DNA of 64,000 nucleotides, from contig NZ_BNDS01000011.1 of NCBI RefSeq assembly GCF_014656545.1, positions 1 through 64,000 on the forward strand, given 5' to 3'. Below the pieces are notes generated by a model. The model was not told where the DNA came from. It saw nothing but the letters and a program-made list of their open reading frames with translations, and made no database searches. This document shows, piece after piece, positions 15,164 to 24,406 of the stretch. The position numbers and the translations under genes are program-made. Position 1 is the stretch's first letter. Each line of letters starts with the position of its first letter. This DNA comes from Neobacillus kokaensis (GTDB taxonomy: Bacteria; Bacillota; Bacilli; Bacillales; Cytobacillaceae).

Positions 15164-16573
15164 TCACATTATTTTACTATTTACTTGTTCCACTTCTCCC
15201 TCCGCTTCTTCGGTATGGCTGATCAATACGTCAATCGGTGTTGTTTCAAAGACCCCTTTTTTCATTACGAACTTTACCCACCATAAAGAATACACTACTG
15301 TTAACGTTAAAAATATTATTGTATAGGTGTAAATGTTCATTTTAATAGTTGGGTCCGGGAATATATTAAAGATTACATACAACATTCCGACTATACCAAT
15401 TATTTGGAACGTAAAACCGAACGGTGATTTGAACCCTCTTTTTATATTAGGATATTTAAGTCGTAAAATGATTACATTTAAATGGGCAATGATATAGGCA
15501 ACCATCCAGCACAGACACCCAGCCAAAATAAATGTGGTAATCGACGAACTATTCGTTATTCCAATCAGTAAGAAGAACACAAACAGTAATGACATGAAGA
15601 GAATTGCAACCCAAGGAATCCCCCAGCGATTTAACTTACTAAAAACTTTCGGCATTTGACCTTCTAATGCCATTGCGTAAAGCATCCTTGATATGGAACT
15701 TATAAGAGTGTTTAACGTACTAGATGTCGCAAGAATTGTGACAATTCCCATCCAAATTAGTCCTGTGTCACCTAACATGGCTTTAGCAGCCTCAACATGT
15801 GGTGAAGCCGATTCCGCCAAACCTTCTAATGGAGCGTACTTGATCGAAGCGAATCCAAAGATAGTGTCAGCAATGAAAATAATAACCAAACCTAAAATCA
15901 TCGATAAGGGGATATAGATTTTTGGTTTCTTAATTTCCTCAGCCAGCGGCGTAACAAACTCTACCCCTACGAAGAGCCAAAAGGCTAAAGCTGTTAAACT
16001 TAACACACCCCATCCCATTGGATTAAAATCTAGTGTATTTGTCACTGGGGTCCCGGTGGCATTTCCTGTTAACCCCATAATCCCGAGTGTAACTGTGGAT
16101 CCTATTAATAGGGTAGTTAATATCGTCTGCGTCCAACTAAAAACCTTAACACCAAATAAGTTACTAATACCTAGTAAAAGAACGACTACAATGGATACTA
16201 ATTCTGGATTAATGTTTACTGAAAAGACTTCTGTCACAATAAATCCTGAAATAGCCGCTTCCGCACTTCCTGCAAAAATAGTAACCAGCACATAGCCGCT
16301 TATGACGGCAACCATTCCTACAAACGGTCCCATAGCTGGCAGTGTAAAATGATTGATTCCCCCGGCACGCGGAATAATTCCTGACAATTCAGCAAAAGAA
16401 AATGCAACACATAGATTGAGGAATAAGGCAAATAGCATAGCAATAATGAAACCTTTACCACCTATACCAAAGCCCTGACCTAATGATACTAACGCACTAG
16501 AGCTTACGACAATCCCGACAGCTGTTGCCACAGCCCCCCATAATCCTAATGACCTTACTAAGTGCTTACTCAA
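15164..16573 (-). CDS. APC-superfamily amino acid/amine permease
   Basis: 469 aa with about 12 membrane spans. The first helix region reads GLWGAVATAVGIVVSSSALVSLG and the conserved AFSFAELSGIIPRAGG lies near residue 60, typical of APC transporters. It follows the NCS1-type permease by about 100 bases and precedes the aminotransferase by about 260 bases (that gap shows no gene). In this setting it may import a polyamine, GABA or related amine, or export the product. Uptake substrate inferred from neighbours only. Confidence 0.87.
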   Translation of the reverse strand: MSKHLVRSLGLWGAVATAVGIVVSSSALVSLGQGFGIGGKGFIIAMLFALFLNLCVAFSFAELSGIIPRAGGINHFTLPAMGPFVGMVAVISGYVLVTIFAGSAEAAISGFIVTEVFSVNINPELVSIVVVLLLGISNLFGVKVFSWTQTILTTLLIGSTVTLGIMGLTGNATGTPVTNTLDFNPMGWGVLSLTALAFWLFVGVEFVTPLAEEIKKPKIYIPLSMILGLVIIFIADTIFGFASIKYAPLEGLAESASPHVEAAKAMLGDTGLIWMGIVTILATSSTLNTLISSISRMLYAMALEGQMPKVFSKLNRWGIPWVAILFMSLLFVFFLLIGITNSSSITTFILAGCLCWMVAYIIAHLNVIILRLKYPNIKRGFKSPFGFTFQIIGIVGMLYVIFNIFPDPTIKMNIYTYTIIFLTLTVVYSLWWVKFVMKKGVFETTPIDVLISHTEEAEGEVEQVNSKIM

Positions 16574-16675
16574 TAGTAGAATTCCCCCTTCATTTGAAAT
16601 AGGTTGCTAATACAAAATAGGGTCTCATTATAACGAAATTCTTTTTTCAAGGTTGGTTTAGTATGAATGATGGTC

Positions 16676-18052
16676 TTAAACAGATGTCTCACTAGTCGAA
16701 GTAATATAGGTTCTTTTCTTCATTTTTTCGTAGCCTAAATACAAGCAAAGGGAGAGGATAATCCCTATTACCCATGCAATGTCTAACCCGCCCATCATTT
16801 TTGAGACAGGCCCTTGGTAGATCCCCGTATTGGTAAAAGGAATTTGACTAATGACTGTTATAAGATAAATGATGATTGAGCTGCGGCGTAACTTACCAAA
16901 AATACCATTTTTCTCCACGAAATCTTCAGGCTTAAAATTTTGCCGTTTAAGGAGGTAAAAATCGGTTAAATTAATAACACTCCAGGGAACAATAAAGAAA
17001 AGGATAAATCCAAGATAAAGCTGAAAATAGCCCATAAAATTACCAGCCCCAACAGTAGCAGCCAATGCTAAAAGCACCCCAACCAGGAGAGAAGCTAGAA
17101 CACGTATTTTGATAGTCGTAGTGAATTTAACGAAATTACTGGCTATAGATAAGAGGATGATCCCTGCCCCGTAAATATTTAATGAATTGATGACAATCAA
17201 TCCTAAAGATAACAAAATGACAATAACAGTTCCCAAACCACCGCCTAATTCCTTTATTTGTCCCATCACATTACCGTCAACAACCATCGTTGCAATAGCT
17301 GCACCTAACAGCATCAGCCAAGTCGAGCTAAGAAAACTCCCTAAATAGCTATAAGCAAATGTTTTTTTAGACTCCTTTGGATGCATATATCTTGAATGGT
17401 CTGACACGTAGGGACCATAAGTGATTTGCCACGTAATTGAAATCGAGGTAGCAAGTAAAAAGTGACTAAAGGAAAAACCGCCGCGATTGAGCATTTCCAT
17501 TGAGATATTCGTAAGCACAAGGAACGTTAAAATAATAAAAATAATCGTGTAAACGATGGTGTATATTTTCATTGATTTTTGAATCAGACCTTGCCCATAT
17601 ATTGCTAATAACACCATCGGTATGAGGCTGACAAGTACAGTTCCATTAACATTAATCCCCAAGGTTTCATTAATTCCCTGACCAACTAACACAGTATTAC
17701 TTGCTCCGTATCCCATATACATAATAAAGACGATCAACATTGGCAGGATGACGCCAAAATATCCAAACTGAGCTCTGCTTTGCATCACTTGCGGAATACC
17801 AAGCTTTGGACCTTGTGCAGAATGGAGGGCCATGACAGTGGCACCTAACGCATGGCCGAGAATAATGGATAATGCTGCCCACCAAAAATTCAATCCAATC
17901 ACTATAGCCAATGCTCCCGTAACTAATGTGGTAGAAACTGTATTGGCAGCATACCAAGTAAAGAATAATTCCTTTGGTTTCCCTCTCCGCTCTTCTAATG
18001 GGATATATTCGTAACTTTTTTGTTCAATAGAATTTGAATGTTGATCCGCCAA
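16676..18052 (-). CDS. NCS1/purine-cytosine permease-like transporter
   Basis: 458 aa, 12 predicted spans. It opens with a hydrophilic N-terminus containing YEYIPLEERRGKPKELFFTWYAAN, characteristic of the purine-cytosine permease family, and keeps FSHFLLATSISITWQITYGPYVSDHSRY in the middle. Family members take up nucleobases, allantoin or hydantoins. Within this operon the cargo is more likely an amine or N-acyl compound, but that is inference. An AGGAAGTGATAAATTGGC segment precedes the ATG. Confidence 0.85.
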   Translation of the reverse strand: MADQHSNSIEQKSYEYIPLEERRGKPKELFFTWYAANTVSTTLVTGALAIVIGLNFWWAALSIILGHALGATVMALHSAQGPKLGIPQVMQSRAQFGYFGVILPMLIVFIMYMGYGASNTVLVGQGINETLGINVNGTVLVSLIPMVLLAIYGQGLIQKSMKIYTIVYTIIFIILTFLVLTNISMEMLNRGGFSFSHFLLATSISITWQITYGPYVSDHSRYMHPKESKKTFAYSYLGSFLSSTWLMLLGAAIATMVVDGNVMGQIKELGGGLGTVIVILLSLGLIVINSLNIYGAGIILLSIASNFVKFTTTIKIRVLASLLVGVLLALAATVGAGNFMGYFQLYLGFILFFIVPWSVINLTDFYLLKRQNFKPEDFVEKNGIFGKLRRSSIIIYLITVISQIPFTNTGIYQGPVSKMMGGLDIAWVIGIILSLCLYLGYEKMKKRTYITSTSETSV

Positions 18053-18092
18053 TTTATCACTTCCTTATCATTTTTATATTTTTACATAAGAA

Positions 18093-18143
18093 AGGCTTCC
18101 ATAAGAAGATAATCCTATACTATCCTTCTATTCTTGGAAGCCT
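18093..18143 (-). terminator. possible intercistronic hairpin
   Basis: AGGCTTCCA pairs with TGGAAGCCT around an AGAAG/CTTCT inner stem, 12 bases past the aldehyde dehydrogenase stop. The following T tract is weak, so partial termination or mRNA processing is more likely than full termination. Confidence 0.4.
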
Positions 18144-18154
18144 CTCCATTAAAA

Positions 18155-19636
18155 TTACTGTAAATTAATCCATACACTTTTTACCTCGGTATAATTTTCC
18201 AAGGCATAAGAACCCATATCACGACCAAAACCAGATTGTTTATATCCCCCAAACGGTGAAGCAGGATCCACCATACTGTAACAGTTAACCCATACGTTTC
18301 CGGCTTTAAGACGATTCGCAATATAATGCGCATTTTTTACATTTTCTGTCCATACACCTGCAGCTAATCCATATGGTGAATTATTGGCGCGGTCTATAAT
18401 TTCATCAATATCATCGTATGGCATAGCCACAACAACTGGTCCAAATATTTCTTCTCTAGCAATTCTCATACCTTCAGATACGTCGGCAAAAATGGTTGGT
18501 TTCACAAAATAGCCTTCTCCGGCTTTTTCTCCGCCTGAAAGACATGCTGCCCCTTCATTCCTGCCAATTTCAATATAATTTAACACTCGTTCCTGCTGCT
18601 CAATGGATACGAGTGGTCCCATTTGAGTATCTTCGTTTAAACCATTACCTAATTTCACTTTTTCAGCAAACGAGGCTAAATCTGCGACAACATTGTCATA
18701 TGATTTCTTTTGAATATAAACACGTGAACCTGCACTGCAAATTTCACCTTGGTTTGTCATTATTCCTGAAAAGACACCTGGTACTGCCTTTGACATATCG
18801 GCATCTGGCAAGATAATGTTAGGGGATTTTCCACCTAATTCTAAGGAAACACGCTTCATTGTATTAGCAGCTTCACGCATAATTAATTTGCCTACTTCAG
18901 TAGAACCGGTAAAGGCAATTTTATTAACATCGGGATGTTTTACAAGGCTTGCCCCAGCGGTTTCACCGAATCCCGGAACAATATTAATAACTCCTTCTGG
19001 AAAACCTACTTCTTGAATTAATTTCCCTAAATATAATGCCGTTAAGGGAGTTTGTTCAGCTGGTTTTAATACCACTGTACAACCAGTTGCAAGTGCGGGA
19101 GCTACTTTCCACGAAGCAATCATCAATGGGAAATTCCAAGGTATAATTTGCCCGGTTACTCCTACCGGTTCGTGGCGCGTGTAGTTGAAGAAAGAACCCG
19201 ACACTGGTATCGTTTGACCCGTAATTTTAGTAGTCCACCCAGCAAAATACCGAAACTGATCAATTGTACCTGGTAAATCTATGATCCTAGCTTCATTTAT
19301 TGGCTTTCCATTATCAAGCGTTTCTAATTGGGCAAGCTCTTCTTTATGTTCCTCGATTCGATCCGCAAGTCGATAAATCAAATGACCTCTTTGGGCAGCA
19401 CTCATTTTTGACCATGGACCTTGTTCAAACGCTCTCTTAGCTGCCTGGACTGCTTTATCGATATCCCTTTCATCGCCCTCACTTACAATAGCCAACACTT
19501 CGCCAGTGGCAGGATTATAAGTATTAAAAGTTTTACCAGATTCAGCCTCAACGAACTCCCCATTAATAAATAATTTTTTAGTACCTTTTAAGAATTCTGC
19601 AACTCTAGGCAACAATGATAATGTCTTAGTATTCAT
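18155..19636 (-). CDS. NAD(P)+-dependent aldehyde dehydrogenase
   Basis: 493 aa. Catalytic Cys300 (NQGEICSAGS), general base Glu266 (SLELGGKSPN) and Asn168 (IIPWNFP) are all present, so the enzyme should be active. It oxidises aldehydes to acids with NAD(P)+. The closest general pattern is the betaine/aminobutyraldehyde-type class. Between a deacetylase and an aminotransferase it probably oxidises the aminoaldehyde left after transamination of a diamine. A 40-base gap separates it from the deacetylase, consistent with one operon; an AGGGGGATTTTA ribosome binding site precedes the ATG. Confidence 0.92.
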   Translation of the reverse strand: MNTKTLSLLPRVAEFLKGTKKLFINGEFVEAESGKTFNTYNPATGEVLAIVSEGDERDIDKAVQAAKRAFEQGPWSKMSAAQRGHLIYRLADRIEEHKEELAQLETLDNGKPINEARIIDLPGTIDQFRYFAGWTTKITGQTIPVSGSFFNYTRHEPVGVTGQIIPWNFPLMIASWKVAPALATGCTVVLKPAEQTPLTALYLGKLIQEVGFPEGVINIVPGFGETAGASLVKHPDVNKIAFTGSTEVGKLIMREAANTMKRVSLELGGKSPNIILPDADMSKAVPGVFSGIMTNQGEICSAGSRVYIQKKSYDNVVADLASFAEKVKLGNGLNEDTQMGPLVSIEQQERVLNYIEIGRNEGAACLSGGEKAGEGYFVKPTIFADVSEGMRIAREEIFGPVVVAMPYDDIDEIIDRANNSPYGLAAGVWTENVKNAHYIANRLKAGNVWVNCYSMVDPASPFGGYKQSGFGRDMGSYALENYTEVKSVWINLQ

Positions 19637-19676
19637 TAAAATCCCCCTCTATTCGTAACTGAATGCTCTAAAGCTA

Positions 19677-20795
19677 TTAAACTAGTACTTTCAATGAGCT
19701 CCAATATTCAGATTGAATCTCAATCACTTTATTGATAACCTCTTTTTGATGTTCATATAATTTATCCGGGTACCCATTGGCTCCTGCTACAAATGGATCC
19801 ACAACATCAGTGGTGATTCCGCTAAGAGTTTCAATAATGCGGAGTGTGCAAAAAGGAACATAGGAGTTGCTATATCCGCCTTCATGGCAGAAAACTATTT
19901 TTTTATCACAATGCTTGTCTGCCATTTCCATCATTAATTCTGTCATCTTTCCAAATCCTTCAGCCGTTACTCTCATTCTGCCTAATGGATCGTATATACT
20001 TGGGTCTTGCCCCGCTGATACAATGATTAATTGAGGTTTGAAATCATCCGCCAATGGTGCAATAATCGACTTAAATGCTTCTAAATAACCGGCGTTCCCA
20101 GTGCCTGGTGGTAATGGAATATTCACATTAAACCCTCGACCACTGTCCTCCCCAACGTCTTCTGCATACCCTGAATTATCAGGAAAATTCAGGTCTTCAT
20201 GAATGGAAATAAATAATACATTGGGATCATGATAAAACGCTTTCTCTGTCCCGTTGCCATGGTGAACATCCCAATCCACAATCATAATTCTGTCTAAACC
20301 GTATGTTTCCCTGGCATATTTAGCTGCAATGGCCACATTGTTAAATATACAAAATCCTATCCCCATATCCGCTTCAGCATGGTGCCCTGGTGGCCGTGTA
20401 AGTGCATATGCATTCTCCACCTCTGATTGCATTACTGCATCAACTGCAGTTATTGCCCCGCCGGTTGATAATAAGGCAATCTCATATGACCCTCTGCCGA
20501 CAATGGCATGATCTCCTGCATCCCCACCGGTGGTGTCACTTAATAATTTAACCTTATTGATGTAATTGGTTGTGTGAAATAATTTAATTTCCTCTAATGT
20601 TGCAGGTCTAGGATCAATCCTTTTTAGTTTTTTCATGATTCCGCATCGTTCCATTAGATTATTAACCCGTCTTTTGGTAGCAGGATCCTCAGAAAAAACA
20701 TCCTTTTCTAAATATCCACCTGAAGGTAGAAAAAGAGTTCCACTGCCAGTATCATGCCAAAAATAACTTTCATCATAAATATAACCAGTCTTCAT
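19677..20795 (-). CDS. class II histone deacetylase-like amidohydrolase (acetylpolyamine type)
   Basis: 372 aa from the Met at 20795, which follows TAGGAGGGATTAT; earlier in-frame codons lack a ribosome binding site. Zinc ligands Asp176 and His178 (DWDVHHGNG) and Asp264 (SAGQDP) are present, with the tandem His pair RPPGHHAE at 138-139. Bacterial members deacetylate acetylpolyamines or other N-acyl amines. As first gene of the operon it would release the free amine for the aminotransferase and aldehyde dehydrogenase. Substrate inferred from context. Confidence 0.9.
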   Translation of the reverse strand: MKTGYIYDESYFWHDTGSGTLFLPSGGYLEKDVFSEDPATKRRVNNLMERCGIMKKLKRIDPRPATLEEIKLFHTTNYINKVKLLSDTTGGDAGDHAIVGRGSYEIALLSTGGAITAVDAVMQSEVENAYALTRPPGHHAEADMGIGFCIFNNVAIAAKYARETYGLDRIMIVDWDVHHGNGTEKAFYHDPNVLFISIHEDLNFPDNSGYAEDVGEDSGRGFNVNIPLPPGTGNAGYLEAFKSIIAPLADDFKPQLIIVSAGQDPSIYDPLGRMRVTAEGFGKMTELMMEMADKHCDKKIVFCHEGGYSNSYVPFCTLRIIETLSGITTDVVDPFVAGANGYPDKLYEHQKEVINKVIEIQSEYWSSLKVLV

Positions 20796-20973
20796 ATAAT
20801 CCCTCCTACCATATACTTGATTTTTTATTCTATATTGATGAAATATTTCCTTTTGGAATATTATGAAACTTAAGAAAAGCACCACCTATCTTACTACTGA
20901 ATTGATATTTAACTACTTCTTCCCTTTTAAAAATGGTAATTAAGGAATTTATCAATAACTATTCCCTATTAAA

Positions 20974-21002
20974 AATATAAGTTTTATTCTGATAATTGTC
21001 AA
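20974..21002 (-). promoter_or_regulatory. sigma-A promoter of the amine-catabolism operon
   Basis: TTGACA (complement of 20997-21002) and TATATT (complement of 20974-20979) separated by exactly 17 bp, about 180 bases ahead of the deacetylase start. The long AT-rich leader has room for operators, but none is clear. Confidence 0.7.
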
Positions 21003-21027
21003 TATTTAAAATATTATCACTTACACC

Positions 21028-21726
21028 CTATCCTAGGTAAGACCGATGTACAATCTCGCTTTCTTTTAGTTCTTGTTTGGTCCCTTGGCCGGCTAGCCGC
21101 CCAGCCATTAGAACGTAGCCGCGGCTGCAGAAATCAATGGCCATTTCCGCATTTTGATCGACTAATAGGATGGTCGTTCCCTGCTGATGCAATTCCGTTA
21201 TTTTATCATATACTTCAAACACTAGTTTTGGAGATAAACCCATTGATGGTTCATCCAATAATAGGAGTTTCGGGCGAGTCATCATCGCCCTAGCGATAGC
21301 GAGCATTTGCTGCTCTCCCCCTGACATCAGTCCTGCCAATTGGTCTCTTCTTTCCCGCAGAATCGGAAAAGGCTCTGTTACCTCCTCCGCCCTTTGCTGC
21401 CTTTCTTTTGCAGGCAGTGTATACCCGCCTAACAGCAAATTATCCCAAACAGTAAGGAGCGGAAATACATGTCTTCCTTCAGGTACAAGGGTCATACCCC
21501 GGCTGACAAGCTTAAAGGTTTTTTCATTGATAATCGATTTCCCCGCAAGCTGAATATCACCGCTTTTCGGACGAAGCTCTCCGATGATTGTTTTTAATAG
21601 CGTGCTTTTCCCTGCACCGTTGGCCCCGATAACAGAAACGGCTTCCCGCTCTTCGACTTTGATACTAACATGATCTAATGCACATATTTGCCCATAATAT
21701 GTACTTATATTTTGGACATTAAGCAT
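21028..21726 (-). CDS. livF: branched-chain amino acid-type ABC transporter ATPase
   Basis: 232 aa. Walker A GANGAGKST near 35-43, signature MSGGEQQ and Walker B LLLLDEPSMGL are all intact, with the LivF pattern ISTYYGQICALDHVSIKV at the start. It powers import together with LivG. It overlaps livG by 8 bases and is the last gene of the operon. Confidence 0.93.
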   Translation of the reverse strand: MLNVQNISTYYGQICALDHVSIKVEEREAVSVIGANGAGKSTLLKTIIGELRPKSGDIQLAGKSIINEKTFKLVSRGMTLVPEGRHVFPLLTVWDNLLLGGYTLPAKERQQRAEEVTEPFPILRERRDQLAGLMSGGEQQMLAIARAMMTRPKLLLLDEPSMGLSPKLVFEVYDKITELHQQGTTILLVDQNAEMAIDFCSRGYVLMAGRLAGQGTKQELKESEIVHRSYLG

Positions 21727-22501
21727 TCACCTCAGCCCTCCCCATATAAGCCTCCATGACAGCTGGATGATTATGAATCACTTCAGGAGGACCTTCTACC
21801 AGCTTTTCTCCGAAATTAATTACCGTGATTTGGTCTGACAACGTATTTACGAGGTGCATATCATGGGCAATGATTAAAATGGTGATCCCTTGTTTATTCA
21901 CCTGTGTAAATAGCTGCATTAATTCCTTCGTTTCTTTCTGGTTCATACCAGCAGTAGGTTCATCTAGTAATAATAGGCTGGGATTTGTAGCCAACGCCCT
22001 GGCGATTTCTACCCGCCGCTGGTTCCCATATGAAAGTTTTGCTGCATATTCATTTCGCATCTCCCACAACCCGACAAATTGCAGAATTTCTTCGATCCGT
22101 TCCTTCGCTTGACGCTCCTTTTTCCGGAATTCCTTTGTTCGTAAAATGGCTGGAAGGAGCTTGCCGCCCGTAAATAAATAGGTTCCTATAAAAGCGGTTT
22201 CAAACACGGTCATATCTGGAAACAGTCGGATGTTTTGAAATGTGCGAGAAACACCATGCTGAGCGATTTTATCTGGTCGTAAAGAAGTGATGTCATTGTT
22301 TAATAGCCGAATTTTCCCTTGATCAGGAGATATAACACCTGTAATCAAATTGAATAATGTACTTTTCCCCGCCCCATTTGGACCAATGATGGCATGAATA
22401 TTATTTTGAGTGACAGAAAATGACAGATTGTTTACGGCTTTTACTCCACCAAAAGACTTTGAAAGTTGATCAACCGTTAAAATAGCAGCCTTACTATTCA
22501 T
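21719..22501 (-). CDS. livG: branched-chain amino acid-type ABC transporter ATPase
   Basis: 260 aa. Walker A GPNGAGKST, signature LSYGNQRRVEIARAL and Walker B LLLLDEPTAGMN. The LivG-type insert HGVSRTFQNIRLFPDMTV and the C-terminal VEGPPEVIHNHPAVMEAYMG separate it from LivF. It overlaps both neighbours by 8 bases, indicating translational coupling. Confidence 0.93.
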   Translation of the reverse strand: MNSKAAILTVDQLSKSFGGVKAVNNLSFSVTQNNIHAIIGPNGAGKSTLFNLITGVISPDQGKIRLLNNDITSLRPDKIAQHGVSRTFQNIRLFPDMTVFETAFIGTYLFTGGKLLPAILRTKEFRKKERQAKERIEEILQFVGLWEMRNEYAAKLSYGNQRRVEIARALATNPSLLLLDEPTAGMNQKETKELMQLFTQVNKQGITILIIAHDMHLVNTLSDQITVINFGEKLVEGPPEVIHNHPAVMEAYMGRAEVNA

Positions 22502-23516
22502 AACTCAGCCCCTCCTTCTCGACGGTTGGTTTCTCAAGCTGTTCTTTTCTTTGAAGGAAGCGTTTCTTCATCATTTGGAACACGCCCATCATGCCCTTAG
22601 GGAAAAACATAATCATCACCACAATCATAAATCCGTAAATTAACATCCTTAATTCAGGTGTTTCCCGTAAGGCTTCAGACGAGATGGTCAAAATAGATGC
22701 TCCAATGACAGCCCCGGCAATGGACCCCTGCCCGCCAATCATCACCATTGTCAAGATTGTAACTGACATTCCAAAAGCGAACGTTTCTGGACTGACGACG
22801 TGCAGGAAATGGGCATATAATCCACCCGCCGCCCCGCAGAAGGCTGACGAGATTGTAAACATCGTGACCTTCGTCTTGAAAACTGGTATTCCCATTGCTT
22901 GGGCGGCAAGTTCATCATCACGAATGGCGGTGCACGCACGTCCAAAGCCTGACTTAATAATCAGTCTGGTAATCAAAATTCCTAGATACACAAAAATCAA
23001 TAACAATGGATAATAGTCATGATATTGAAGAAATGGAAATTCTACTGATCCAATTTTCACTGTTGGCGGGGCAGGAATGCCAGCAATCCCCATCGGCCCG
23101 CCTGTTAGATCGGTCCAATTTAGAAAAACAAGCCAAATGATCGTACCAAAGGCAAGTGTCGCCATTACCAGATATTCTTCAATTAACTTCAAGCCAATGA
23201 ATCCAATCATGAATCCAATGACAGAAGTAACTACGATGGAAAGTGGCAATGTAAGCCAAAATGAAAGCCCAAAATTTTTCGCGAGAATGGCCGCTACATA
23301 CGCACCCACCCCAAAGAATGCTCCATGACCAACTGACACCTGACCTGTGTACCCAACGATTAAGTCTAACCCCAGGGCAAGGAGGGCATAGATTAAAATT
23401 AAATTAATAATGTACATAAAATAAGGATTTACGATTCCTAATGGCAGGAAAAATAAAGCAATACCTGCAAAAATAAGAATGGCTTTTCGAACGCCTGATT
23501 TTTTCGTTAGGTCCAT
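22494..23516 (-). CDS. livM: branched-chain amino acid-type ABC permease
   Basis: 340 aa from the Met at 23516, preceded by AAAGGAGGGAGAAAT; the longer frame to 23558 overlaps livH and lacks support. About 8-10 spans with the LivM signature GYTGQVSVGHGAFFGVGAYVAA near residue 55 and the cytoplasmic loop CTAIRDDELAAQAMGI. It pairs with LivH to form the membrane channel. Confidence 0.92.
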   Translation of the reverse strand: MDLTKKSGVRKAILIFAGIALFFLPLGIVNPYFMYIINLILIYALLALGLDLIVGYTGQVSVGHGAFFGVGAYVAAILAKNFGLSFWLTLPLSIVVTSVIGFMIGFIGLKLIEEYLVMATLAFGTIIWLVFLNWTDLTGGPMGIAGIPAPPTVKIGSVEFPFLQYHDYYPLLLIFVYLGILITRLIIKSGFGRACTAIRDDELAAQAMGIPVFKTKVTMFTISSAFCGAAGGLYAHFLHVVSPETFAFGMSVTILTMVMIGGQGSIAGAVIGASILTISSEALRETPELRMLIYGFMIVVMIMFFPKGMMGVFQMMKKRFLQRKEQLEKPTVEKEGLSYE

Positions 23517-23529
23517 ATTTCTCCCTCCT

Positions 23530-24396
23530 TTATACTTTTTGCTGAACAATCTTGCCAAAAATCCCTTGAGGGCGTACTAACAAAATAAATAGTAAAATGA
23601 CCATTGCTACCGCATCACGATAACCGGAGGAGATAAAGCCTGCAGCAAAGCTTTCGATTACCCCCAGCATTAATCCGGCAATCATTGCACCTGGTATATT
23701 CCCCATACCACCCATAACGGAGGCAGTGAATCCTTTTAGCCCTGCAAAAATCCCCATTGTCGGATACACTAAAAATACCGGTCCTACTAAAATACCTGCA
23801 AGCGCCCCTACCGCTGATCCAATCGCAAATGTAATGGAGATAATTTTATTCGCGTTAATTCCCATTAATTGCGTTGCATTGATGTTTTGGGCAGCTGCCT
23901 GCACGGCTTTCCCCATCAACGTTCTATTAATAAATAACTCTAGTGTAATCATGACAAGAATCGTTAAAATAATGATAAAAATATAGTGTTGATTGATCAT
24001 CATATCGCCAACTTGAATATTTTTCGACAGAAATGGTGACGTCAATCGTTCCGGTGTTGCCCCCCAAATATATTGAGCTAAGTTTTGAAGCAGGATCGAG
24101 ATTCCAATCGCTGCAATCAATAAATTTAATTTAGGGGCACTTCTCATCCTTAGGTAAACCACTTTCTCCATTAAATACCCAAGCAATGCCCCTGCGAGTA
24201 CCCCGCCAAGATAGGCGATCCATATGGGTGTATCTAACAAGAGAAGATAAAGGGACACGAATGCCCCTCCCATATATACTTCTCCATGTGCAAAATTGAT
24301 AAAGCGCAGAACGTTCCATACCATCGTATAACCAATTGCCATTAACGCATAAATACTGCCAAGGACAATTCCGTTTACTAATTGATCGACAAACAT
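23530..24396 (-). CDS. livH: branched-chain amino acid-type ABC permease
   Basis: 288 aa from the Met at 24396, which follows AGGGTGATAGCA; a GTG at 24405 overlaps that ribosome binding site. LivH pattern: DQLVNGIVLGSIYALMAIGYT at the start, then RFINFAHGEVYM, and KAVQAAAQNINATQLMGIN in the cytoplasmic loop. About 8 spans. Confidence 0.92.
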   Translation of the reverse strand: MFVDQLVNGIVLGSIYALMAIGYTMVWNVLRFINFAHGEVYMGGAFVSLYLLLLDTPIWIAYLGGVLAGALLGYLMEKVVYLRMRSAPKLNLLIAAIGISILLQNLAQYIWGATPERLTSPFLSKNIQVGDMMINQHYIFIIILTILVMITLELFINRTLMGKAVQAAAQNINATQLMGINANKIISITFAIGSAVGALAGILVGPVFLVYPTMGIFAGLKGFTASVMGGMGNIPGAMIAGLMLGVIESFAAGFISSGYRDAVAMVILLFILLVRPQGIFGKIVQQKV

Positions 24397-24406
24397 TGCT
24401 ATCACC

